64,000 bases of DNA from NCBI RefSeq assembly GCF_002362315.1, contig NZ_MTZV01000006.1, positions 2,046,001-2,110,000 on the forward strand, in the 5' to 3' direction. The position numbers and the translations under genes are program-made. Shown in pieces: positions 46,229 to 55,130 of the stretch. The notes under the pieces were generated by a model. It worked only from the letters and a program-made list of their open reading frames with translations. It made no database searches and had not been told where the DNA came from. Within the stretch, counting starts at the first letter, position 1. Every line of letters begins with the position of its first letter. Source of the DNA: Paraburkholderia acidicola (GTDB lineage: Bacteria; Pseudomonadota; Gammaproteobacteria; Burkholderiales; Burkholderiaceae).

Positions 46229-47536
46229 ATGACTGACTCTTCCGTAGCAAATACCACCGCCGAACCGGTGCTGCAAGGCTGGTTGCGCAACGACGGCCGC
46301 AAGGGTATCCGCAATGTCGTCGCGGTTGCCTATCTGGTCGAATGCGCGCATCACGTTGCGCGTGAAATCGTCACGCAGTTTCGCGAACCGCTCGATGCTT
46401 TCGACGATCCGCTTGCCGAACGCGAACCACCCGTGCATCTGATCGGCTTTCCCGGCTGCTATCCGAACAGCTACGCGGAAAGGATGCTGGAGCAGCTCAC
46501 TACCCATCCGAATGTCGGCGCGGTGCTGTTCGTGTCGCTCGGTTGCGAGAGCATGAACAAGCATTACCTCGTCGATGTCGTGCGCGCGAGCGGCCGGCCG
46601 GTCGAGGTGCTGACCATTCAGGAGAAGGGCGGCACGCGCAGCACGGTTCAATACGGCGTCGACTGGGTGCGCGATGCGCGCCGTCAGCTCGCGGCGCAGA
46701 CCAAGGTGCCGATGGCGCTCAGTGAACTGATCATCGGGACGATTTGTGGCGGCTCCGATGGCACGAGCGGGATTACCGCGAATCCGGCGGTGGGCCGCGC
46801 GTTCGATCATCTGATCGAGGCGGGCGCGAGCTGCATTTTCGAGGAGACCGGCGAACTCGTCGGTTGCGAATTTCACATGAAGAGCCGCGCGGCGCGGCCC
46901 GAACTCGGCGATGCGATCGTCGAGTGCGTGGCGAAGGCCGCGCGCTATTACTCGATTCTCGGTCATGGCAGCTTCGCGGTGGGCAATGCGGATGGCGGTT
47001 TGACCACGCAGGAAGAGAAGTCGCTGGGTGCGTATGCGAAGAGCGGTGCGTCACCGATCGTCGGTATCATCAAACCGGGTGACGTACCGCCTACCGGCGG
47101 CCTGTATCTGCTCGATGTCGTGCCGGACGGCGAGCCGCGCTTCGGTTTTCCGAACATCAGCGATAACGCGGAGATTGGCGAACTGATTGCTTGCGGCGCG
47201 CACATCATTCTGTTTACGACGGGGCGCGGCTCGGTGGTGGGCTCGGCGATTTCGCCGGTGATCAAGGTGTGTGCGAACCCGGCCACCTATCGCAATCTGT
47301 CGGGCGATATGGATGTGGACGCGGGGCGGATTCTCGAAGGTCGCGGCACGCTCGACGAAGTGGGTCGCGAGGTGTTCGACCAGACCGTCGCGATCGCGCA
47401 AGGTGCGGCGTCGAAGTCGGAGTCGCTGGGGCATCAGGAATTCATTCTGGTGTACAAGACGTTCGAGCCGGTCGGGCCCGCTTGTCTGCCGTCGGGTGCG
47501 GTGCCGCGGCGGGTGGTTGAGATCACGGCGCATTGA
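46229..47536 (+). CDS. UxaA-type dehydratase, large catalytic subunit
   Basis: A 435-residue protein matching the C-terminal domain of UxaA/GarD dehydratases: GWLRNDGRKGIRNVVAVAYL, IGFPGCYPNSYAERMLEQL, LGCESMNKHYL and GTICGGSDGTSGITANPAVG. Conserved Cys residues fit a metal site. It dehydrates an aldonic acid to a 2-keto-3-deoxy acid. It replaces the enolase-superfamily fuconate dehydratase known from other bacteria. An upstream in-frame start at 46091 overlaps the small subunit and is rejected. Confidence 0.9.
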   Translation: MTDSSVANTTAEPVLQGWLRNDGRKGIRNVVAVAYLVECAHHVAREIVTQFREPLDAFDDPLAEREPPVHLIGFPGCYPNSYAERMLEQLTTHPNVGAVLFVSLGCESMNKHYLVDVVRASGRPVEVLTIQEKGGTRSTVQYGVDWVRDARRQLAAQTKVPMALSELIIGTICGGSDGTSGITANPAVGRAFDHLIEAGASCIFEETGELVGCEFHMKSRAARPELGDAIVECVAKAARYYSILGHGSFAVGNADGGLTTQEEKSLGAYAKSGASPIVGIIKPGDVPPTGGLYLLDVVPDGEPRFGFPNISDNAEIGELIACGAHIILFTTGRGSVVGSAISPVIKVCANPATYRNLSGDMDVDAGRILEGRGTLDEVGREVFDQTVAIAQGAASKSESLGHQEFILVYKTFEPVGPACLPSGAVPRRVVEITAH

Positions 47537-47583
47537 AGGGCGGGAGTGCGGCACCGCACTCTTCAATCTCGGAGACGGATGCA

Positions 47584-48633
47584 ATGACAGAGGCTAGATC
47601 AACAACCACGCCCGCAGTCGCACAACGACGCAACATCGGTCGACGCGCGCTGCAGGTCAGCGGGCTTGGACTCGGTACAGCGCCACTCGGCGGCCTGTAC
47701 CGCGATTTATCGGAAGAAGAAGCACAAGCCACCGTCGATGCCGCCTGGAACGCAGGCGTGCGCCTCTTCGACACGGCGCCGCACTACGGTCACACCAAAG
47801 CCGAACACCGCCTCGGCACCGCGCTACGCCGCTATCCGCGCAGCGAATACGTACTGTCGACCAAAGTGGGACGTCACTTCGTGCCGCGTGTCACACCGTA
47901 CGACGGCAGCGAAGGCTGGCAGAACCCGCTGCCGTTCGAAGCGCACTACGACTACACGCGCGAAGGCATCCTGCGTTCGTTCGAAGACAGCCAGCAGCGC
48001 CTCGGTATGGTCGATATCGACATTCTGCTGATCCATGACATCGGTCGTGTGACGCATGGCGAGCGCAACGCGCACTACTGGAACCAGCTCACGGCGGGCG
48101 GCGGTTTTCGCGCGCTCGACGAGCTGCGCGCGGGCGATGCGGTGAAGGCGGTCGGCCTCGGCGTCAACGAAGGCGCCGCGATTCTCGAAACGATGGCGGA
48201 GTTCGATATCGACTGTGCGTTGCTGGCCGGTCGCTACACGCTACTCGAACAGGCGACGCTCGACGACCTGTTGCCCGCCTGTACCGCACGCAATGTGAGC
48301 ATCCTGTTGGGCGGCGCGTTCAACTCGGGGATTCTCGCGCGCGGCGTGCAGGGCGATCTGAAGTTTAACTATGGTGAGGCGCCGCCGGAGATCATCGCGC
48401 GTGTGGCACGGCTCGAAGCGGTCTGTAAAAGTTACGATGTCCCGCTCGCTGCAGCCGCGCTGCAGTTTCCATATGCGCATCCGGCGATCGCCTCGGTGCT
48501 CACCGGAGCGCGCAGCCCCGCCGAATTGCACGAAAACGTCGCATCGTTCGAACGCCCGATTCCTGTGGAGTTGTGGCAGAAGCTGCGCGAAGAAGGGCTG
48601 ATCGATCCGCGTGCGCCGGTGCCGGGAGTCTGA
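47584..48633 (+). CDS. Aldo/keto reductase, D-threo-aldose / L-fucose 1-dehydrogenase type
   Basis: A 349-residue AKR with Asp and Tyr in RLFDTAPHYGHTKAEHRLG, Lys in VLSTKVGRHFVPR and His in DILLIHDIGRV. The HDIGRVTHG and QNPLPFEAHYDYTREG segments resemble fucose/threo-aldose dehydrogenases, which oxidise the sugar to a lactone with NAD(P). It lies right before the lactonase gene. An upstream in-frame ATG at 47533 overlaps the previous stop region and is not used. Confidence 0.85.
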   Translation: MTEARSTTTPAVAQRRNIGRRALQVSGLGLGTAPLGGLYRDLSEEEAQATVDAAWNAGVRLFDTAPHYGHTKAEHRLGTALRRYPRSEYVLSTKVGRHFVPRVTPYDGSEGWQNPLPFEAHYDYTREGILRSFEDSQQRLGMVDIDILLIHDIGRVTHGERNAHYWNQLTAGGGFRALDELRAGDAVKAVGLGVNEGAAILETMAEFDIDCALLAGRYTLLEQATLDDLLPACTARNVSILLGGAFNSGILARGVQGDLKFNYGEAPPEIIARVARLEAVCKSYDVPLAAAALQFPYAHPAIASVLTGARSPAELHENVASFERPIPVELWQKLREEGLIDPRAPVPGV

Positions 48634-48634
48634 C

Positions 48635-49471
48635 GTGACGACGCAGATCGATGCGCACCAGCACTACTGGGACCCCGAGCGCGACGACTACGGCTGGCTC
48701 ACGCCCGATCTTGCGGCGCTCTATCGCCGCTTCGGTCCCGCCGATCTCGCGCCACTGCGCGAACGTGCGGGCGTGGCGCGTACCGTGGTCGTGCAGGCCG
48801 CGGCAACTGTCGATGAAACCCGCTACCTGCTCGCACTCGCGCGCGACGAGGCTTCGATTGCGGGCGTGGTCGGCTGGGTGCCGATGTTGCTGCCCGACAC
48901 GCCCGCCCTGATCGGCGAACTGGCGGCACAGCCGAAATTCAAGGGCGTGCGCCCGATGCTGCAAGATCTCCCCGACGACGACTGGATCGCGAACCCCGAA
49001 CTCGCGCCCGCTATCGATGCGCTGATCGCGCACGATCTCGCATTCGACGCATTGATCTTCGCGCGCCACGTCGCGCCGCTCGAAATCTTCGCGACGCGTT
49101 TTCCGAAGCTGCGCATCGTCGTCGATCACGGCGCGAAGCCGCCGGTCCGCGACGGCGCTGCAGGCTGGCAACCGTGGGCCGACGGAATTGCGCGGCTCGC
49201 GCGTCTGCCGAACGTGCACTGCAAGGTGTCGGGTCTCGCCACGGAAGCGTCGCCGGACTGGACCGACACCACGTTGCAGCCCTACGTCGCACATCTGCTC
49301 GCGACCTTCGGCGCTGAGCGCCTGATGTGGGGCAGCGACTGGCCGGTGCTGAATCTGAACGGCGATTATCTGCAGTGGCATGCGGTGGCGGACAAGCTGC
49401 TTGGCGCGCTGCCGCATGCGCAGCGCGACGCGATATTCGGCGCGAACGCGGCGGCGTTCTATCGCTTGTGA
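48635..49471 (+). CDS. Amidohydrolase-family aldonolactonase (cog3618, L-fuconolactonase-like)
   Basis: A 278-residue amidohydrolase barrel starting at a GTG one base after the dehydrogenase stop. The HxH motif is IDAHQHYWDPERDDYGW, a β-strand His lies in IVVDHGAKPP and the catalytic Asp in MWGSDWPVLNL. Characterised members hydrolyse L-fucono-1,5-lactone and related sugar lactones. It supplies the aldonate for the UxaA-type dehydratase. Confidence 0.88.
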   Translation: MTTQIDAHQHYWDPERDDYGWLTPDLAALYRRFGPADLAPLRERAGVARTVVVQAAATVDETRYLLALARDEASIAGVVGWVPMLLPDTPALIGELAAQPKFKGVRPMLQDLPDDDWIANPELAPAIDALIAHDLAFDALIFARHVAPLEIFATRFPKLRIVVDHGAKPPVRDGAAGWQPWADGIARLARLPNVHCKVSGLATEASPDWTDTTLQPYVAHLLATFGAERLMWGSDWPVLNLNGDYLQWHAVADKLLGALPHAQRDAIFGANAAAFYRL

Positions 49472-49553
49472 CCATAAAATGCCCGCAGCACGCCGGTGAG
49501 CGCACGCTGCAATACCGGGTATGACGCAAACGCTATTTCAACTGGAGCCGTAG

Positions 49554-50297
49554 ATGATACAAAGACTGGCCGGCAAGACGGCCTTGATTACCGCCGCCGG
49601 GCAAGGCATCGGACTCGCGACGGCCGAACTGTTCGCGCGCGAAGGCGCGCGCGTGATTGCTACCGATCTGCGTATCGACGGTCTCGCCGGCAAGCCGGTC
49701 GAGGCGCGCAAGCTCGATGTGCGTGACGGCGCGGCCATCACGGCGCTCGCCGCCGAACTCGGCGCAATCGACGTGCTGTTCAACTGCGCGGGCTACGTGC
49801 ACGCCGGGTCGATTCTCGAGGCGAGCGAAGAAGATTGGGACTTTGCGTTCGATCTGAACGCGAAGGCGATGTACCGGACCATCCGCGCGTTTCTACCGGC
49901 GATGCTGGAGAAGGGCGGTGGTTCGATTATCAACATGTCGTCGGCGGCATCGAGCGTGAAGGGCGTGCCGAACCGCTTTGTGTATGGCGCGTCGAAGGCC
50001 GCGGTGATCGGACTGACGAAGGCCGTCGCTGCAGACTTCGTTACACGTGGTGTACGCTGTAACGCGATCTGCCCGGGCACCGTCCATTCGCCGTCGCTCG
50101 AACAGCGGATCGCGGCGCAGGCGGCCGCGCAGAACGCTTCAGTCGACGCGGTACAGGCGGCATTCGTCGCACGCCAGCCGATGGGCCGGGTCGGCAAGCC
50201 CGACGAGATCGCGGCGCTCGCGCTGTACCTCGCTTCGGACGAATCCGCGTTCACGACGGGCCAGGCGCATGTGATCGACGGCGGCTGGTCGAACTAA
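49554..50297 (+). CDS. SDR dehydrogenase, 2-keto-3-deoxy-L-fuconate dehydrogenase type
   Basis: A 247-residue classical SDR with TAAGQGIGLATAELFAREGA (cofactor), FNCAGYVHAGSIL, NMSSAASSVKGVPNRFVYGA (Ser and Tyr of the catalytic set) and ASKAAVIGLTKAVAADF. It matches the BDH2/keto-deoxy-fuconate dehydrogenase branch, which oxidises C4 to a 2,4-diketo-3-deoxy acid. GGAG precedes the ATG. Its position between lactonase and hydrolase fits the pathway order. Confidence 0.88.
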   Translation: MIQRLAGKTALITAAGQGIGLATAELFAREGARVIATDLRIDGLAGKPVEARKLDVRDGAAITALAAELGAIDVLFNCAGYVHAGSILEASEEDWDFAFDLNAKAMYRTIRAFLPAMLEKGGGSIINMSSAASSVKGVPNRFVYGASKAAVIGLTKAVAADFVTRGVRCNAICPGTVHSPSLEQRIAAQAAAQNASVDAVQAAFVARQPMGRVGKPDEIAALALYLASDESAFTTGQAHVIDGGWSN

Positions 50298-50386
50298 GAG
50301 AACGGGCAGAACTGGTAGACCTGGCGGAGCGACCGCGCACAGGTTGTTGTTACTGGACACACATTGGATAAAGAGGAAGTGCCACG

Positions 50387-51235
50387 ATGAAGCTGCTTCG
50401 TTATGGACCGAAAGGTCAGGAAAAGCCCGGCCTGCTCGATGCGCAAGGCAGGATTCGCGATCTGTCGAAGGTGGTGGACGATATCGACGGCGACGCGCTG
50501 ACCGATGCCGGTCTCGCTAAACTGCGCGCGCTGGACCCGGATTCGCTGCCGGTGGTGGAAGGCAATCCGCGCATCGGTCCGTGCGTCGGCAAGATCGGCA
50601 AGTTCGTCTGCATCGGCCTGAACTACGCCGACCACGCCGCCGAATCGAACCTGCCCGTGCCGCCGGAACCGGTCGTGTTCAACAAATGGACGAGCGCGAT
50701 CACAGGGCCGAACGACGGCGTCGAAATTCCGCGCGGCTCGAAGAAGACCGACTGGGAAGTTGAACTCGGTGTCGTGATCGGCAAGCCGGCCAAATATGTC
50801 GACGAAGCGAACGCACTCGACTACGTCGCGGGCTACTGCGTGATCAACGACGTGTCGGAGCGCGAATGGCAGATCGAGCGCGCCGGCCAGTGGGACAAGG
50901 GCAAAGGCTTCGACACGTTCGGCCCGATCGGCCCGTGGGTTGTCACGCGCGATGAAGTTGCCGATCCGCAGAATCTCTCGCTGTGGCTCGAAGTGGACGG
51001 CCATCGCTACCAGAACGGCAGCACGAAGACGATGGTGTTCGGTGTCGCGAAGCTCGTGTCGTATCTGTCGCAGTGTATGAGCCTGCAACCTGGCGATGTC
51101 ATCTCGACCGGCACGCCGCCGGGCGTCGGCATGGGTGTGAAGCCGGAAGCCGTGTATCTGAAGCCGGGTCAGACGATTCGTCTCGGCATTGAAGGGCTCG
51201 GCGAGCAGCAGCAGAGGACGTACGCGGCGGAGTGA
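50387..51235 (+). CDS. Fumarylacetoacetate-hydrolase family, 2,4-diketo-3-deoxy-sugar-acid hydrolase
   Basis: A 282-residue FAH-fold protein. Metal and catalytic segments are FVCIGLNYADHAAESNLPVP, FNKWTSAITGPND, DWEVELGVVIGKPAKYV (Asp/Glu metal ligands) and DVISTGTPPGVGMG. The likely reaction splits 2,4-diketo-3-deoxy-L-fuconate to pyruvate and lactate. It is the last enzyme, and a strong terminator follows at 51274. Confidence 0.9.
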   Translation: MKLLRYGPKGQEKPGLLDAQGRIRDLSKVVDDIDGDALTDAGLAKLRALDPDSLPVVEGNPRIGPCVGKIGKFVCIGLNYADHAAESNLPVPPEPVVFNKWTSAITGPNDGVEIPRGSKKTDWEVELGVVIGKPAKYVDEANALDYVAGYCVINDVSEREWQIERAGQWDKGKGFDTFGPIGPWVVTRDEVADPQNLSLWLEVDGHRYQNGSTKTMVFGVAKLVSYLSQCMSLQPGDVISTGTPPGVGMGVKPEAVYLKPGQTIRLGIEGLGEQQQRTYAAE

Positions 51236-51273
51236 CGCTGCGCGGTGCTTGTGTACTTCGAGCACAACGAATG

Positions 51274-51297
51274 GGCCGCCGCGAGGCGGCCTTTTTT
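51274..51297 (+). terminator. Intrinsic terminator of the sugar operon
   Basis: GGCCGCC, loop GCGA, GGCGGCC, then a run of six T followed by ATT. A textbook rho-independent terminator 39 bases after the hydrolase stop. Confidence 0.93.
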
Positions 51298-51349
51298 ATT
51301 GCCCGCTCGATCGCTCGATCCCTCGAACACCCCGTTGGCTAGCGCGGGC

Positions 51350-51820
51350 TCAGGTAGGTTGCCCCGTACTATCCACCGAAGGCGCCCACCCCGGCGCACT
51401 GGTTTCCGTCCCGTCACCGATCCGGTTGACGGTGCCCTGCGCGACCGCGATCAGCCGTTCGTCGTGGTCGTCTATCACGAACAGGTTGCACTGACAGGTC
51501 GCGTGCTGTCGTCCCGCGTAAACGACCTGCGCGCGTGCTACCAGCGTGCCGCGCACGGCAGGGCGCAGATAGTTGATCTTGTATTCGCCCATGACGACCC
51601 GCGGCCCGAGCGCCAGCGCGCCCGCAAACGTCAGCGCGTTGTCCGCCAGATAGCTGATGACGCCGCCATGCACGAAACCGTGCTGCTGCTTCAGTTCGTC
51701 GCGGATCATCAGGCATAGCGTCAGTTCCTGCGTGCCGACGTGTACCAGTTCGGCACCCAGCAGCACGCTGAACGGCTGTGCGTGCAACGCGCCGCGTGCT
51801 CGATCGAGGAGATCTGTCAT
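51350..51820 (-). CDS. PaaI-type hotdog-fold thioesterase
   Basis: A 156-residue hotdog thioesterase with GFVHGGVISYLADNALTFAG (catalytic HGG helix) and MGEYKINYLRPAVRGTLVAR. It should hydrolyse an acyl- or aryl-CoA. It is convergent with the sugar operon and unrelated to it. It has about 478 bp of gene-free DNA upstream. Confidence 0.87.
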   Translation of the reverse strand: MTDLLDRARGALHAQPFSVLLGAELVHVGTQELTLCLMIRDELKQQHGFVHGGVISYLADNALTFAGALALGPRVVMGEYKINYLRPAVRGTLVARAQVVYAGRQHATCQCNLFVIDDHDERLIAVAQGTVNRIGDGTETSAPGWAPSVDSTGQPT

Positions 51821-52298
51821 CGCCGGTTCCTTCGGGCTGCGCCCGCACTGGTTCTACCCACTCTAGGAAGCAGCGGCGTGGAGTCAAGGTAAATCGAAAA
51901 AATCACTGCGGAACTGTTGCGCGAAACAGTTGGAATCCACCTGATCGGCACATTCGATCAACCTGTTTCGTCTTTTAGGGCGATCAGCCATCCCGATTCG
52001 CGAGCGATCCGGCGCGCGATGCGTGGCAATGCTTCCTGCCGGGATCGCGGTCGATTGCCGGATGGTAGCTACACCGATTTTATGGCCTTTGCAATAGAGC
52101 GAAAAGGCCGCTAGTGCCGCGTATTATCGGGCGCGTCGGCATGGACGAGTTGACCAGCAACCGTCGATCGATTGATCGCGAGACTCAAAACATTTCGGAA
52201 AATCAAGCTAGCCACCATCTCGTGCGCTGACGGTCGTTTGATCGCGGCAGCGCGGCTCGGGGAGACCTCCAGCTGAGCTGAAATGGGAGTCAGAGCCT
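51821..52298. other. Intergenic region, no supported gene
   Basis: Open frames here (for example 51917-52114) lack ribosome sites and protein-like content. The segment becomes slightly less GC-rich toward 52.2 kb. It holds the thioesterase promoter on the left and the small membrane gene promoter on the right. Nothing else is seen. Confidence 0.5.
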
Positions 52299-52502
52299 AT
52301 GCAGTGGGCAAACAGGATTGCCTGGTCAATCCTCGCTTTCTCTGTTCTTGCGTGTCTGTGTCTGCTCGGTTACGTCGCGCATGAATGGATAGCTGCACGC
52401 GATGCGTACGTGCCGCCTGTAACAACGCTAGCGAACGCGCCCGACATAGAGGCGCATACGGCGCTCACGCGAGCAGCGGATCCTCAGAATTCGGGGTGGT
52501 GA
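52299..52502 (+). CDS. Small single-pass membrane protein
   Basis: A 67-residue protein with one N-terminal hydrophobic helix (WSILAFSVLACLCLLGYVA) and a short polar tail. A GGGAGT site lies about 10 bases upstream. It could also be a signal-anchored periplasmic peptide. No family recognised. It lies just left of the bacteriocin island. Confidence 0.55.
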   Translation: MQWANRIAWSILAFSVLACLCLLGYVAHEWIAARDAYVPPVTTLANAPDIEAHTALTRAADPQNSGW

Positions 52503-52556
52503 TGAGGAATCGGTCCACGAACTCACCTGCAGCCAGTCGAAGACGGAGGTGACGCC

Positions 52557-52931
52557 ATGCCGGTCGAAGCGCACAGGCGCAGACACGTGACAAGGCACGA
52601 CGTCGTGGATCTGACGCCACGATGGAAGGTCTTGATGCCGATACTGATTTCGGCGATCGAGTATGGAACGGACACCGGCAGAGAGAATGCGCGACGCAAT
52701 CTCAACAAGCTGGCCGACAAAGTGGATTCGGGGCAGGAGCTGCAACGACGTGTGCGGGCCGCGCTTGATCGCCTGACGAGAGTCTGGCCTACCAGGCACG
52801 ATGCACTGAGTCCCGCAGAGCGCGCCGCGCTAGCGGAAGTGATGGAAGTGTTGACGCTGACTGCTGCGGATGTCGTGCGTGTTGCGCACCGTGAAGATAT
52901 CGCGGACGAAAGCGGCTGGATCGATAGTTAG
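52557..52931 (+). CDS. Hypothetical protein
   Basis: A 124-residue protein behind a strong GGAGGTGA site. It is charged and helical with no hydrophobic segment. Recognisable pieces are RWKVLMPILISAIEYGTDTG and SPAERAALAEVMEVLTLTA. It overlaps the convergent GNAT gene by 4 bp. Function unknown. Confidence 0.6.
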   Translation: MPVEAHRRRHVTRHDVVDLTPRWKVLMPILISAIEYGTDTGRENARRNLNKLADKVDSGQELQRRVRAALDRLTRVWPTRHDALSPAERAALAEVMEVLTLTAADVVRVAHREDIADESGWIDS

Positions 52932-53494
52932 CCGACACAAGCATCGCTTGTACCAGCGTCGCCCCGACCAGCCGAACTCCGATCAGGAACGGGAGGCGCT
53001 ATTTGCAGGTCTCGCCTCATATAGCGAACCCATCCGATTCTGCCCTTCTCCCGGATTCCCAGATCCAGCCAGCCGGCTTTGGCATACGAACGACGGCCGG
53101 CCTCATTCTCTTCGTCGACAGAAAGCATGATCGACGCGGTATCGGTCCAATGAGCCAGGAGCCATTCCGGCAAATGCCGGAGCGCCGCCGTTCCGATTCC
53201 CAAACCCTGGAAGCGTAAGTCGATACGTAGGGCCGAAATGACGGCCGCTCCCGTTGAAGCCCAACCAGGTGCGGCGTTGCGCCTCTTCAAAACGAGAAAA
53301 CCCGCAATCGCTTCCCCGTCGAAAATAGCCGCGCCCAGGATGTCACCAGTCACATCGGACGCGCAAGCCGCGACTGCGCGGTGAGTTGGCCCTGCGTATT
53401 CAATCTGTTGATCGGAAATCTTCAATTTCTCAACGTCGATTTTCTGGGCCGGATTTAACTCCTCCCATCGGACGATGTGGATCTCATGAGCCAT
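52928..53494 (-). CDS. GNAT family N-acetyltransferase
   Basis: A 188-residue acetyltransferase. The CoA-binding segment is IDLRFQGLGIGTAALRHL and the late strand is SIMLSVDEENEAGRRSYAKA. The ATG at 53494 is chosen over an upstream extension. A 40-residue polar C-tail follows the fold. Substrate unknown. It marks the left flank of the bacteriocin region. Confidence 0.82.
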   Translation of the reverse strand: MAHEIHIVRWEELNPAQKIDVEKLKISDQQIEYAGPTHRAVAACASDVTGDILGAAIFDGEAIAGFLVLKRRNAAPGWASTGAAVISALRIDLRFQGLGIGTAALRHLPEWLLAHWTDTASIMLSVDEENEAGRRSYAKAGWLDLGIREKGRIGWVRYMRRDLQIAPPVPDRSSAGRGDAGTSDACVG

Positions 53495-53801
53495 TGCTTT
53501 TCCAACCAGGGGCGAGCGCGAAAGATTGCGGGGGAATCGGAGGCATTCTACTAGCTGCGCTCGACGACGTCGGCATAACGTCCGGGGCGATCTGGATATG
53601 CACACATCAGGTAAAAAACTTCGTGATTGACTGGTCCCCTTTGATATCTGGCTCGTCTTTAGAGCGGGACCAGCCAGAAAGACAGTTCAGGCTAGAGATT
53701 CAAGGGGAGATCGGTCGATAACTTAGGAAGTCTGACCGGTCGGACGAAACCCACGCAGGTTTCAGATAGAAAAACGGACTCAACAAACATTTTCTTTTGT
53801 T
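53495..53801. other. Divergent intergenic region upstream of the secretion operon
   Basis: No gene. It becomes AT-rich toward the right. It contains a near-palindrome at 53730 and a hairpin over the HlyD start codon, both listed separately. It presumably holds the promoter for the bacteriocin export operon. Confidence 0.5.
53730..53745. promoter_or_regulatory. Near-palindrome GTCTGACCGGTCGGAC upstream of the exporter
   Basis: A 16-base dyad with one mismatched pair, about 57-72 bases before the HlyD start. Thirteen bases (53729-53741) recur inverted at 59694-59706 beyond the precursor gene. It may be an operator or a recombination scar. Confidence 0.35.
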
Positions 53802-53802
53802 G
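53781..53802 (+). promoter_or_regulatory. Hairpin over the HlyD start codon
   Basis: CAACAAA pairs with TTTGTTG across an 8-base loop; the last G is the first base of the GTG start. No Shine-Dalgarno is visible, so the structure may limit translation initiation (inference). Confidence 0.35.
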
Positions 53803-55109
53803 TGACAAAAAATCCAATCCAGAAGACCGCGGTCGAACGTCTGGCCGATAAAGATGGGGAAACGGTGACGCCACTATTCAGGCTCGCCGCGCTTGAGCAT
53901 CGACAGCAACAGTGGCTCGGGGATGTGGTCCTCACAGGTTCGTCGCAACAGCTAGGCACGAGTGTCGTGCTCTTTGCGATCGCAGTCTCGATCGGCCTGT
54001 TCCTTGTCTTCGGTGAATACACGCGTAAGGAGGAAGTCCAGGGACGCGTGACGCTCAACGACGGTCCCGCAGATGTTTTCGCACCTGTGATGGGGACAGT
54101 GGTACGCCAACTGGTCCACGAGGGTGAACAGGTCAAGGCGGGACAACCCCTGCTGGTTCTTTCAACCGATCGAACCATCGCGAGCGGATCATCACGTGAA
54201 TCGATGGGTGTCTCGCTGCGTGCTCGAAGATCCAGCCTTGAAGACGCCAGGCAACAGCAGAAAACCGTGCTTGATGAAGAGACCCGAGCCCTCAAGGAAA
54301 GGATAGCGGACCTCGACACAGCAATACGTCACCTCGATGCGGAAATAGCCGGAACCGGAAGCCGATACGACTTGAGTCTCACCAACAACAGACGGTTCGA
54401 GCAGTTGCGAAGCGAAGATATCGTCTCGCAATCTGAACTCGAACAGCACCAGCAGGAGTCACTCACTCAGCAAACGGCGCTTGAGGATCTGCGCAAGCAG
54501 CGATCGTCATCGCAGAGTGAACTCGCACAGTTGCGGGCGGACCTCGCAAATGCCCCGTTGAAAGAGCAGAACACGCTTGCGGAAATCCAACGCCAGATTT
54601 TTGAACTCGATAGCGAGATCGCAGATAACGAGTCGAACCGACAGATCACGATTCCCGCTCGAGTCGATGGTGAGGTTACGTCGCTCCTGTCGCGAGTCGG
54701 TGAAACGGTCAATCCGACCACACCGCTGCTGTCGCTGCTTCCGCGCGATGGACACTTCGTTGTTCATCTGTTCGCTCCGAGCAAGGCGATTGGATTCGTC
54801 AAAGTGGGCAACCCTGTCTCGCTGCAATACGACGCGTTTCCCTACGAGAAATTTGGCCAGTACACAGGCCACGTCAGTTCCATTTCCCGTACCGCACTCA
54901 GCCCCGGTCAACTTCAGTCGCTCATTCCAGGGCAAACCGAATCGCTGTACCGCGTCGCAGTTGATCTGGATGCCCAGACAGTTAATGCGTACGGCAAGCA
55001 GGTACCGCTTCAGGATGGAATGAGTGTTCAGGGTGATGTTCAGATCGATACCAGAAAGCTGTATGAATGGGTACTGGAGCCCTTGTATGCGCTCACCCGA
55101 CGTTCATAA
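53802..55109 (+). CDS. HlyD-family membrane fusion protein for bacteriocin export (CvaA-like)
   Basis: A 435-residue adaptor starting at GTG. It has one N-terminal membrane helix (QQLGTSVVLFAIAVSIGLFLV), a lipoyl/barrel region split around a long coiled coil (about residues 130-280, rich in EEL/QL heptads), then the β-barrel (VDGEVTSLLSRVGETVNPTT). This is the CvaA/HlyD topology bridging an inner-membrane ABC exporter to TolC. The peptidase-ABC gene follows 21 bases later. Confidence 0.92.
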   Translation: MTKNPIQKTAVERLADKDGETVTPLFRLAALEHRQQQWLGDVVLTGSSQQLGTSVVLFAIAVSIGLFLVFGEYTRKEEVQGRVTLNDGPADVFAPVMGTVVRQLVHEGEQVKAGQPLLVLSTDRTIASGSSRESMGVSLRARRSSLEDARQQQKTVLDEETRALKERIADLDTAIRHLDAEIAGTGSRYDLSLTNNRRFEQLRSEDIVSQSELEQHQQESLTQQTALEDLRKQRSSSQSELAQLRADLANAPLKEQNTLAEIQRQIFELDSEIADNESNRQITIPARVDGEVTSLLSRVGETVNPTTPLLSLLPRDGHFVVHLFAPSKAIGFVKVGNPVSLQYDAFPYEKFGQYTGHVSSISRTALSPGQLQSLIPGQTESLYRVAVDLDAQTVNAYGKQVPLQDGMSVQGDVQIDTRKLYEWVLEPLYALTRRS

Positions 55110-55130
55110 ACAGCGCCGCGAAAATCAGTT

